Source: Phaeosaccion multiseriatum (taxonomy: Eukaryota; Ochrophyta, other classes). From it: a stretch of 64,000 nt of DNA. Position 1 is the first letter of the stretch. Each line of letters begins with the position of its first letter. Of this stretch, positions 9,312 to 20,600 are shown in pieces. A model generated the notes under the pieces. It was given only the letters and a program-made list of their open reading frames with translations, was not told the DNA's origin and searched no databases. The DNA lies in NCBI GenBank assembly GCA_965112735.1, contig OZ218954.1, forward strand, positions 4,092,001 to 4,156,000, given 5' to 3'. A program made the translations under genes and the position numbers.

Positions 9312-12300
9312 CTACTGTATCATGACCACCGTCTCGAAGCCAACTTCCTCTAAGTTCACCGCCAACCGCACTCCCTCCCCAAATACAATGTCATCATCGT
9401 CTTCCCCCGTGTAGGGTAGCACAGTCGGCCCCTCCCAGTAGGAGGCCACTGCCGGCATCTCGGGGCAGCTCTGTGCAGGCAGGCCGAGCTCCGAGCACTC
9501 CTCAGCGGCGTTGCTGTGAGCGGCACGGGAGGGAGAGATTGGTGGGACGGTGAGTTGTAAGACGTCCACAGCGAGTCCAAAGGGACCAGGCAGAGGAGAG
9601 GGTCGTGCGGAGTGAAGGGAAGTAGGTCAGGGCAGTGAAGGTGAGCGAAGGGGAGAACCAAACGCAAGAAGAGAATGAAGTAACCAATGAAGGTGAAATT
9701 CCCGCGAAGAGCAGGGCCAGTGGGCACGCCCAGAGAGAATGAGAGTCCAGAGACGACGATCAGCACCGCCCCAACCCCCCCGTGTTGTGTGACGGGGACA
9801 CTCCACTGTGCTCACCATGCACCCTCTTCCTCCGAGACGCAGCACGACGTGGCAGTCTCGGCACTTAAATACGAGGTGCGCTCCTGCAGAGGATCAGACA
9901 AAGAGGTTGAGCGGCATGCGTGCGTGGCAGCAACGGACAGACCCCCTTGTATGTCAATTAAACCCCGATAAATGTATTTTTTTGGATCGGCTGGGGCGCG
10001 AGAGGGAGGAGATGAATACTAGATATACGGACTATCCCAGACGAAGCGCTTGCGCAAGCTTGAGGAAAACACAGTGAACTCGGGATTGGGCAGCTGAGAG
10101 CGTGCTCGCAGCAGCTTTGTGGCAAGAACTAGCGGGTGAGCGGCAAAGGTGCGTTTTTCTCCAACCTTAGTTTCGAGAGAGAGAGAGAGGACGGAGGGGG
10201 GTATACCCATAGAGATAAGCCGTGGGAAAGATAGGATCTCCTCTCCAGGAGTATACGAAACTTTTCATATGCACCGCATGCTCTTCCGCCTCCAGCTCGT
10301 TGGCAGTTTTGCCCCTGAAGTTAGGGTACTCCACCTTCACAGTTGCATGTCTCTGAGACGTGGACGCTGCTCTATTCTACCGATTTTCAGGGCCCATCAG
10401 GGCGTCATCTCGTCCGCAGGACACGTCTGATGACCCCCGTACCGCCGCTGTCCATGGGCGGAGGGCAAGAGGTCTATCGCAGGTCGTCACCCGAGGTGGC
10501 CGAAAAGGTGAGGGCGCACGAGAGGGGGAGAGGGCGTGAGATGGAAGGCTTCGCCTGGCAGTTACGAGCGGGGCAAGAGGGATCAACATCACTCATATAT
10601 AGCCTGGCTTGTGACCAAGTTTTAGCTTCAAAGGTCATAATCCCATGTGCAAAATCGCATACGTGTACTCCCCTCTCTTTTGCCTTTGAAGGGTCCTTTT
10701 TGTGAGGTCATGAGCAGCCGATCCCACGCCCTGTCAGAGCATCGGTCTTGCTTAAGGGGCGTAATACTAACTCCCCTGCCCCCTGTTATTGCGGGACGTG
10801 GGTGGTGGGGCGATCGGGGGGACTTCGACATCTTCTCCCGAGGTCACTGCACAGGTGGCGAAGTATGAGGGTGGAGAGGAAAGGGAAGGAACCTTCCCGG
10901 CAGAGTCAAGGGCGACACAAGGTATGTTGTGGCATCTAGTGTGTGATTTGTCAGATGTCCAACTTTCAGCTTCAGCGAGCTTAACCAGACATGGGAAATC
11001 ACCTCGTGTCCACCTCCCTAATTTTGGCCCCTTCGGTTAGGTCATCACGAGGGTCATTACCGGGGCAGGAGAACGACTGCGGCGACCATCCTGCCTCTCT
11101 TCAGGGAGCGAGAAGGTAAGGAGCAAGGGGTTCACGAGCGGGAGTGGCCAGACGAGCGGGGGGAAGAGAAGCAGGCGTCCAGATAGAAGTCAAGCTTATC
11201 CGCCTCGTCGTCCACCCCGGGGGACGCCGTTGCTGCACGATCAGCTGCAGCTCCTCCTGGCTACTGCGGATGAGCGTGCTCGTATTGAAGCCTACCAGCC
11301 ACGAGTGAGAGAAGCTCAATCAAGCAGCAGCTGGACGCGCCATCGGCTGCCGAGGCGGCCATGGGAGCTGAGCCGGAGAAAGGGGGGGGGGTAGCGTGCT
11401 GTTGCTGTGGGTGGTGGTGTTCGTCGTGGCACATGGTCGAAAAGCGAGAATGACTCAGGGCCGACAGGACGATGAGCCGCAAGGCCATACTCAAGTGGCT
11501 GACCGCCCTGTATGCAGAGAAAGTGGGGTGGAGGCCGTGGCAGGGGGGTTAGGAGCTGCCAGAGGAGGGCTTGGCGGGCTACCGAGACAGATTTCGCAGG
11601 TAAGACGGAGCCTCGTGCAGCATCTATAGTAGTAGTAGCCGTAGCAGCACCGATAAGGGGAGGAGGGGCAGTGTGTGTACAGTTGGAGCTGCCCATCCGT
11701 GAAATTGGGTTAAAATGACGAATATACACATAGATAGCGTTGTAAATCGCATCCTCGCCAAGGAGAGCATGTAAAGAGTACCAAATCGGCGCATGGTCAT
11801 AGGTATAGCCTCGCGTTGTATCTGGCCCATATCTATCGTCATACCCTCTCTCCCCCCTCGATCGAGGGTCAGGATGACGACGAAAAGGGGCCCTTCACAT
11901 CTGTAATGCTGTCTTTGCCTCAGATCTCCCGAAGCGCTTCGCCTGTGGTGCTCTGTAGCGTGCGTAATACCTCTTTTCCTGAGCCCACTCGAATTTTGGT
12001 TCTACTGATTTTCTACTGACATTTATCGGGGTTAATTGACATACAAGGGCTTCACTCGTCATTCGTAAGCACCCCCCCATCAATGGAGAGAGGCAGGCAG
12101 TAAGCAAGCACTTGCGTACTCCAGGCCCGTGCCAGCGAACCGCTTGGCGAAGTATTTTCCTCGCCAGCGCTTGGCAGGCCCGTGCGGTTTCGCAAGTCAC
12201 TCGAGAGTGCCCCTGGGCACTGATGGAAGCGCAAGAAGCTTCGCCACTGCACACCGCACTCGCGCAGCACGACGGATCGGAGTCCTCTCTTCCCTCTCCT

Positions 12301-12927
12301 CGCTGCGCGGTGCACAGGCTCACACCCTGAGCAAGGAGCGGAGCACGAGACGCACGAAAAGCAACAGGCAGTTTCAGGAGGCAGCAGCCAGTACGGGGCG
12401 GAAGAGCGAGCACGAGCGAGAGAGCAGAGCCGCGTATCGGAATTTTGTAACACTCAGCAATGCTTCTTCGTCTCTCTCACCATGCAGCTGTTTGGTCCCC
12501 GGCACAAAGCGGTGGACCGTTTCAGCAGAGCTGCGCGATAGCATGCGTAATCGCCCTCACAAGCCACACGTGAAGTCCCGCTGAAGGTGGTGAGGTCACA
12601 GCTGTCCTTCCCACTGCAGACCACGTTACAGTTCTCAAACGTCTTGAAGGAGGGCTCGGGGTCCCACACGTTAACGCTACTACTGCAGGCATTGGAATCT
12701 GCCCCCTCTGCCGTGGGCAGGAAGGGGGCGGAGCAGACAAAGCTCCTGTCCTCCGTGGGGTCGCAGGCGCACGTTTCGTACAGGCCACGAATGGTCGTGT
12801 CTCCCCGGTACGCGTTAGCATCTCCGGCGGTGAAGCGCACGCACGCCTCTTTGAAGCTGAGGCTGCTGCCTCCCCCGCTGAGGGGGGCAAGGCCCAGCGC
12901 CGACAGCCCCGTCTTCAAGCCAATTAT
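9312..12927 (-). pseudogene. Cys-rich protein, copy 2: start codon lost, intron invaded
   Basis: The four exons correspond to copy 1: 12927-12481, 12326-12165, 9883-9816 and 9513-9312. Reading frames, Cys positions and the TAG stop are kept and two insertions in exon 1 are in frame (+3 and +9 nt), so decay is recent. However, the ATG of copy 1 is ATA here (12927-12925) and no other in-frame ATG lies before the end of exon 1. The donor after exon 2 is GC (CTG|GCGAGG) instead of GT, and intron 2 now contains the 2.1-kb element. Probably not translated from the ancestral start. Confidence 0.65.
9945..12049. mobile_element. ~2.1-kb DNA element with ~32-bp terminal inverted repeats
   Basis: The ends are inverted copies: CCCTTGTATGTCAATTAA at 9945 and its complement ending at 12049, continuing through CCCCGATAAATGT with a single-base indel. 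The duplicate locus lacks the whole segment: copy 1 runs from gacagac directly to cttcactcg near 820-830, which marks the empty site. No clear target-site duplication is visible (at most 1-2 bp). The interior has no recognisable transposase, and reading frames are short. Similar stretches near 10430-10520 and 10770-10870 (GGGC...GTCACCCGAGGTGGC versus GAGGTCACTGCACAGGTGGC) suggest internal duplication. I infer a non-autonomous cut-and-paste element; the superfamily is not determinable by eye. Confidence 0.8.
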
Positions 12928-13913
12928 GATTCACACGTAGTCTGCCCTGGAGCTTAGTGTGAGCGACGTGTGCGGGGAAAGTGGAAGAGATCCGACGGAG
13001 GGATGAAAGTGGGAGGGGGGAAGCGAATCAGCACCAACCTCGATTCCCCTGCGATTCGACAAGGATAGAGGGTCCTCGCGGTCGTGCTACAGAGATAAAA
13101 AATAGAAGTACGAGATAGAATGCCAAGATGAACGGGAGCAGCGTATATTGCAGCGAGCTTCCCTGAACTCCCCCTCAGCAGGCGCAAAAACGCAGCGCCT
13201 GGCTGCCTGCAGGATAGACTTACCTTTGCCTGCTCCAAGGATCTCGGTCGTGCGGGTGAGAGACCTTGTGAGGGGGATAAAGCGCAATGGCAGCTCTGGG
13301 GGAGCAGAGCTCGTGTGTGTCGTTAATTTTGTAGTGGTGTTTTGCTCTTCCCCCCAACAGGCAAGAATTAGCGCGAACTGGTTGTCCAAACTTGCGTCGC
13401 CAGCCTGTATTCTCCTCCCCCCTATTTCCCTTATCATTCTTGGGGAAAAAATAGGCAAGTGAAAAGGCTATAAGAGCGGTATCGACCTGCACCTTACACA
13501 CCCAGTATACACTATCCTTGTCTAAGGTCTACAGCTCTTTGCGCCCAAAAAATGGCTCTTTTCTTCTGCTTGGTTTTGCGCGGTCATATGGGGTGGGAGG
13601 GGGGTGGACTTGGTGGGTGGGGGGTTGGGGGATGGAGACCAAGGGCAATGCAGTGAGAGAAGCACAGAGAGAGAGAGAGTGAAAGAGGGAGAGGGACAGA
13701 GAGTGAGAGGGAGATGGAGAGAGGGAGAAAAAGAGACGGTCTGACTGCGAAAAAGAGCAAACCGTAGAGGTGTATGGGGAGAGGAGGCTGTGAGTGGGAC
13801 ATACACCGCTTACCAACTCCTGCAGCCCTAGCCAGGGGGGGGGGCTTAGCCAGGCTCGTCGCGTAAAATTACCGGTACATTTTGTAACTGTTGCGTATGT
13901 TGCCCCCCAATTG

Positions 13914-14034
13914 CACACCGCAGACCCTCCGGAGGCCTGACGGTGTACGACGCGGTGGCCAAGGGCATGGAGGAGGTCAACCTCGGCAGCAGGACCATCA
14001 GCACCAAGCAGTGCCTTTCCTGGTTCAACTTCAG
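13914..14034 (+). pseudogene. Orphan ABC-F ATPase exon fragment (copy 2)
   Basis: A duplicate of 3118-3239 with the same translated segment and the same AG|GTGGGT end. Here the upstream sequence is cut off at a deletion joint (the sequence equivalent to 2677 joins that equivalent to 3118), so even the upstream part of the open frame is gone. Confidence 0.5.
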
Positions 14035-14145
14035 GTGGGTGGGATGGCAGTGAATGGAGGAGGCGGAGGAGGAGGATGGCAGTGGATGGGATGGAGCGGA
14101 TGGAGAAAGATGATGGCAGTGGATGGAGGTGGAGGATGGCATTGG

Positions 14146-14220
14146 ACCATGAAGTGTGAGTGTGTGACTCTACACGCGTACAAGGCCAGGAGGGCGGTGC
14201 CGAAGAAGGAGAAGCGCATG
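14146..14220 (-). pseudogene. Truncated signal-peptide exon of the P/T-rich family (copy 2)
   Basis: Identical in plan to 3350-3424: ATG at 14220, MRFSFFGTALLALYA, then unrelated sequence. It is retained in both duplication copies. Confidence 0.6.
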
Positions 14221-14264
14221 TGATGTCGGGGGGTTGCAAGAATATAATACGCGCCGCGCAGCAT

Positions 14265-14284
14265 CTCGAGCAGTTGGGGCTTTG
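14265..14284 (-). promoter_or_regulatory. Family upstream element, variant (copy 2)
   Basis: The same CAAAGCCCCAACTGCTCGAG variant as at 3474-3493, about 45 bp upstream of the truncated signal-peptide exon. Confidence 0.4.
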
Positions 14285-14633
14285 GACTCACAGAATTGTT
14301 GACTTACTGGAACCTTTTTTCGATCGGAGCTGATTCCAAGGCGGCTCAAGAGTGGCTCAAACTAAGATTCACAAGCGGCTTAAACGGCTGGTCATTCGTG
14401 CCTCAAGTCTCACTCAACTGCGAAAGCACACTTTCATTTTTATAGAGAGTGATAAAGCTATAATAACAATGGTGGTAGGAGAGGGTCTTGTTGTCTCACG
14501 GGTCGTCCTCTGGAGCAAGGCAACACTTCTACATCAGAGGAATAGACACCAGCTGATGACATGGCCTTCCATTAATAGATCTTACGAGCAATTTAATCTG
14601 TCAATAAAGAGTTTTCGGGGCGACCTCACCACT

Positions 14634-17600
14634 TCACCACCATTTCCCCTTTCCCTTGCCGCCCTTCTGTGAGTGACAAGCGACAAAAGCGGAGCGAAGA
14701 GAGGGAGGTGCGTGAGTAAAAAGTGTGTGAGAGAGAGAGTTCCCCGCGGACAAGAGCGAACAGACCTTTCTTTTGCGATGCTTCTTTCCCTTCTTGTTCT
14801 GATGACAAAGTGAGAGAGATGAAGGAGAAGTAGGAGGTGGGTGAGTGACAAGCTAGGCACACAAGAAAAAACCGAGAGGATAGAAGGAAGAGGCGGAACA
14901 GACCTTTCTTTTGCGATGCTTCTTTCCCTTCTTGTTCTGATGACAAAGTGAGAGAGAGTGAAGGAGAAGTAGGAGGTGGGTGAGTGACAATCTAGACACA
15001 ATCAAGAAAAGCGAGAGGATAGAAGGAACACACCTTTCTTTTGCGATGCTTCTTTCCCTTCTTGTTCTGATGACAAAGTGAGAGAGAGTGAAAGAGAAGT
15101 AGGAGGTGGGTGAGTGACAATCTAGACACAATCAAGAAAAGCGAGAGGATAGAAGGAGCGGAACAGACCTTTCTCTTGCGATGCTTCTTTCCCTTGGACT
15201 TGTCCTTGGAAGAATCCTTACTGTCCTTGGAGGAATCCTTGCTGTCCGAGGAATCCTTGCTGACAGACGTAGGTGCCGCTGTCCACACAGGCTGAGGCGT
15301 GGGCTTTGGAGTGGTTGGGGGAGGGAGAGAGAGTGGGGGAGGGGAGGAAGAAGAGGGAAGGGCAAGTGGGGTGAGGGGAGGAGGAAGGAGCCGGAAAGGA
15401 CGGGAATGGCATGGAGGGAGCTTTCCCCCTCACGGGTGAGATTGCTTACCTTCATGGTGGGGGCGGGCGTAGGTGCCGCTGTCCAGACTGGCTTGGTCGT
15501 GGGAGCGGGGGTAGGAGCGTCCGTAGGAGCCCTCGTGGGCTGTGGGCGGGAAAGCGAGCACGGGAAGGAAGGACGGACATGAAGTGGAGCAAGGGGTAAG
15601 AGACGCGTGAGGCTTAGCGGGGAGCGTAAAGCTGAAACGGGCCGATCACATGAGGTCGACGGGCACAGCAGACTGCCCATGACTGCTGAGATGGCGTACC
15701 TTCATCGTCGGGGCGAACGTAGGTGCGGCTGTCCAGACTGGCTTGGTCGTAGGAGCGGGGGTAGGTGCATCCGTAGGAGCCCTCGTGGGCTGTGGAAGGA
15801 AGGACGGACATGAAATGGAGCAAGAGTTAGGGAAAGGCGACGCTTCGGGGGGGCGTAGAGCTGAAGCGGGCCGATCACATGAGGTCGACGGGTACAGCAG
15901 ACTGCCCATGACTGCTGAGATTGCTCACCTTCATTGTCGGGGCGGGGGTAGGTGCATCCGTAGGAGCCCTCGTGGGCTGTGGGTGGGGAAGCGAGCACGG
16001 GAAGGAAGGATCGAAATGGAGCAAGGGGTAAGAGACGCGTGAGGCTTAGCGGGGAGCGTAGAGCTGAAACGGGCCGATCCCATGAGGTCGACGGGCACAG
16101 CAGACTGCCCATGACTGCTGAGATGGCTCACCTTCATGGTGGGCGCGAACGTAGGTGCCGCTGTCCAGACGGGCTTGGTCGTAGGAGCGGGGGTAGGTGC
16201 ATCCGTGGGAGCCCTCGTGGGCTGTGGGTGGGGAAGCGAGCACGGGAAGGAAGGACGGACATGAAGTGGAGCAAGGGGTAAGAGACGCGTGAGGCTTAGC
16301 GGGGAGCGTAGAGCTGAAACGGGCCGATCACATGAGCTCGACGGGCACAGCAGACTGCCCATGCCTGCTGAGATGACTCACCTTCATCGTCGGGGCGGGG
16401 GTAGGTGCATCCGTAGGAGCCCTCGTGGGCTGTGGGGGGGGAAGCGAGCAAGGGAAGGAAGGACGGACATGAAGTGGAGCAAGGGGTAAGAGACGCATGA
16501 GTGAGGCTTAGCGGGGAGCGTAGAGCTGAAGCGGGCCGATCACATGAGGTCGACGGGCACGGCGCACTGCCCATGACTGCTGAGATGGCTTACCTTCATG
16601 GTGGGGGCGGGCGTAGGTGCGGCTGTCCAGACTGGCTTGGTCGTAGGAGCGGGGGTAGGAGCGTCCGTAGGAGCCCTCGTGGGCTGTTAGTGGAGGAGCG
16701 AGCACGTGAAGGAAGGGCGGACATGAGATGGAGCAAGGGGTAAGAGACGCGTGAGGCTTAGCGGGGAGCGTAGAGCTGAAACGGGCCGATCACATGAGCT
16801 CGACGGGCACGGCGCACTGCCCATGACTGCTGAGATGGCTCACCTTCATGGTGGGGGCGGGGGTAGGTGCATCCGTAGGAGTCCTCGTGGGCTGTGGGTG
16901 GGGAAGCGAGCAAGGCAAGGAAGGATCGAAATGAAATGGAGCAAGCGTGAAGGAAAGGCGAGGCTTCGGGGGGGCGTAGAGCTGAAACGGGCCGATCACA
17001 TGAGGTCGACGGGCACAGCAGACTGCCCATGACGACTGAGATTGCTCACCTTCATCGTCGGGGCGGGGGTAGGTGCGGCTGTCCAGACTGGCTTGGTCGT
17101 AGGCGCGGGGGTAGGAGCGTCCGTAGGAGCCCTCGTGGGCTGTGGGTGGAGGGGCGAGCAAGAGAAGGAAGGGCGGACATGAAATGGAGCAAGGGGTAAG
17201 AGACGCGTGAGGCTTAGCGGGGAGCGTAGAGCTCAAACGGGCCGATCACATGAGCTCGACGGGCACAGCAGACTGCCCATGACTGCTGCGTTTGCTCACC
17301 TTCATCGTCGGGGCGGGGGTAGGTGCATCCGTGGGAGCCCTCGTGGGCTGTGGGTGGGGAAGCGAGCAAGGGAAGGAAGGACGGACATGAAGTGGAGCAA
17401 GGGGTAAGAGGCGCGTGAGGCTTAGCGGGGAGCGTAGAGCTCAAACGGGCCGATCACATGAGCTCGACGGGCACAGCAGACTGCCCATGACTGCTGAGAT
17501 TGCTTACCTCCATCGTAGGGGCGGGGGTAGGTGCATCCGTAGGAGCCCTCGTGGGCTGTGGGTGGGGAAGCGAGCAAGGGAAGGAAGGGCGGACATGAAG

Positions 17601-20600
17601 TGGAGCAAGGGGTAAGAGGCGCGTGAGGCTTAGCGGGGAGCGTAGAGCTCAAACGGGCCGATCACATGAGCTCGACGGGCACAGCAGACTGCCCATGACT
17701 GCTGAGATTGCTTACCTCCATCGTAGGGGCGGGGGTAGGTGCATCCGTAGGAGCCCTCGTGGGCTGTGGGTGGGGAAGCGAGCAAGGGAAGGAAGGACGG
17801 ACATGAAATGGAGCAAGGGGTAAGAGACGCGTGAGTGAGGCTTAGCGGGGAGCGTAGAGCTCAAACGGGCCGATCACATGAGCTCGACGGGACACAGCAG
17901 ACTGCCCATGACTGCTGAGATGGCTCACCTTCATCGTCGGGGCGGGGGTAGGTGCATCCGTAGGAGCCCTCGTGGGCTGTGGGTGGGGAAGCGAGCAAGG
18001 GAAGGAAGGATGGACATGAAATGGAGCAAGGGGTAAGAGACGCTGAGGCTTAGCGGGAGCGTAGAGCTGAAACGGGCCGATCACATGAGCTCGACGGGCA
18101 CGGCGCACTGCCCATGACTACTGAGATTCCTTCCCTTCATCGTGGGGGCGGGCGTAGGTGCGGCTGTCCAGACTGGCTTGGTCGTAGGCGCGGGGGTAGG
18201 AGCGTCCGTAGGAGCCCTCGTGGGCTGTGAGTGGAGGAGCGAGCAAGGGAAGGAAGGGCGGACATGAAATGGAGCAAGGGGTAAGAGACGCGTGAGGCTT
18301 AGCGGGGAGCGTAGAGCTGAAACGGGCCGATCACATGAGCTCGACGGGCACAGCCTACGGCTCACCTTCATCGTCGGGGCGGGGGTAGGTGCATCCGTAG
18401 GAGCCCTCGTGGGCTGTGGGTGGAGGAGCGAGCAAGGGAAGGAAGGACGGACATGAAGTGGAGCAAGGGGTAAGAGACGCATGAGGCTTAGCGGGGAGCG
18501 TAGAGCTCAAACGGGCCGATCACATGAGCTCGACGGGCACAGCAGACTTCCCCTGACTGCTGAGATTGCTCACCTTCATCGTCGGGGCGGGAGTAGGTGC
18601 ATCCGTTGGAGCCCTCGTGGGCTGAGAGGGGGGAAGCGAGCACGGGAAGGAAGGACGGACATGAAATGGAGCAAGGGGTAAGAGACGCGTGAGTGAGGCT
18701 TAGCGGGGAGCGTAGAGCTGAAACGGGCCGATCACATGAGGTCGACGGGCACGGCGCACTGCCCATGACTGCTGAGATTGCTTACCTTCATCGTCGGGGC
18801 GGGCGTAGGTGCGGCTGTCCAGACTGGCTTGGTCGTGGGAGCGGGGGTAGGAGCGTCCGTGGGAGCCCTCGTGGGCTGTGGGTGGAGGAGCGAGCACGGG
18901 AAGGAAGGGCGGACATGAAGTGGAGCAAGGGTTAAGAGACGCGTGAGGCTTAGCGGGGAGCGTAGAGCTCAAACGGGACGATCACATGAGGTCGACGGGC
19001 ACAGCAGACTGCCCATGACTGCTGAGATTACTCACCTTCATCGTCGGGGCGGGGGTAGGTGCATCCGTAGGAGCCCTCGTGGGCTGTGGGTGGGGAAGCG
19101 AGCAAGGCAAGGAAGGACGGACATGAAATGGAGCAAGGGGAAAGAGACGCGTGAGGCTTAGCGGGGAGCGTAGAGCTGAAACGGGCCGATCACATGAGCT
19201 CGACGGGCACAGCAGACAGCCCATGACTGCTGAGAGTACTCACCTTCATCGTCGGGGCGGGGGTAGGTGCATCCGTAGGAGCCCTCGTGGGCTTGGGGGG
19301 GGAAGCGAGCAAGGGAGGGAAGGACGGACATGAAGAGGAGCAAGGGGTAAGAGACGCGTGAGTGAGGCTTAGCGGGGAGCGTAGAGCTCAAACGGGCCGA
19401 TCACATGCGCTCGACGGGCACAGCAGACTGCCCATGACTGCTGAGATGGCTCACCTTCATCGTCGGGGCGGGGGTAGGTGCATCCGTGGGAGCCCTCGTG
19501 GGCTGTGGGTGGGGAAGCGAGCAAGGGAAGGAGGGACGGAAGGGGTAGGAGGCGCGTGAGGCTTAGCGGGGAGCGTAGAGCTCAAGCGGGCCGATCACAT
19601 GAGGTCGCCGGGCACAGCAGACTGCCCATGACTGCTGAGATGGCTCACCTTCATGGTGGGGGCGGGGGTAGGTGCATCCGTAGGAGCCCTCGTGGGCTGT
19701 GGGTGGGGAAGCAAGCAAGGGAAGGAAGGACGGACATGAAGTGGAGCAAGGGGTAAGAGACGCGTGAGGCTTAGCGGGGAGCGTAGAGCTGAAACGGGCC
19801 GATCACATGAGCTCGACGGGCACGGCGCACTGCCCATGACTGCTGAGATGGCGTACCTTCATGGTGGGGGCGGGCGTAGGTGCGGCTGTCCAGACTGGCT
19901 CGGTCGTAGGCGCGGGGGTAGGAGCGTCCGTAGGAGCCCTCGTGGGCTGTGAGTGGAGGAGCGAGCAAGGGAAGGAAGGGCGGACATGAAATGGAGCAAG
20001 GGGTAAGAGACGCGTGAGGCTTAGCGGGGAGCGTAGAGCTGAAACGGGCCGATCACATGAGCTCGACGGGCACAGCAGACGGCCCATGACTGCTGAGTTT
20101 GCTAACCTTCATCGTCGGGGCGGGGGTAGGTGCATCCGTAGGAGCCCTCGTGGGCTGTTGGTGGTGAGGCGAGCAAGGGAAGGAAGTCAGACACGAAGTG
20201 GGGCAAGTGGTAAGAGACGCGTGAGGCTTAGCGAGGAGCGTAGAGCTCAAACGGGCCGATCACATGAGCTCGACGGGCACCGCAGACTGCCCATGACTGC
20301 TGAGATTACTCACCTTCATCGTCGGGGCGGGGGTAGGTGCATCCGTAGGAGCCCTCGTGGGCTTGGGGTGGGGAAGCGAGCAAGGGAAGGAAGGACGGAC
20401 ATGAAGTGGAGCAAGGGGTAAGAGACGCGTGAGTGAGGCTTAGCGGGGAGCGTAGAGCTCAAACGGGCCGATCACATGAGCTCGACGGGCACAGCAGACA
20501 GCCCATGACTGCTGAGATTACTCACCTTCATCGTCGGGGCGGGGGTAGGTGCATCCGTAGGAGCCCTCGTGGGCTGTGGGTGGGGAAGCGAGCAAGGGAA

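Larger units (their letters stand above)
9158..14633. repeat. Segmental duplication, copy 2
   Basis: The partner of 1-3834. It is collinear apart from the inserted 9945-12049 element and loss of the equivalent of 2678-3117. The near-identity continues into the 3' exons of paralogs A and B, so those two genes are part of the same duplication. Confidence 0.9.
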
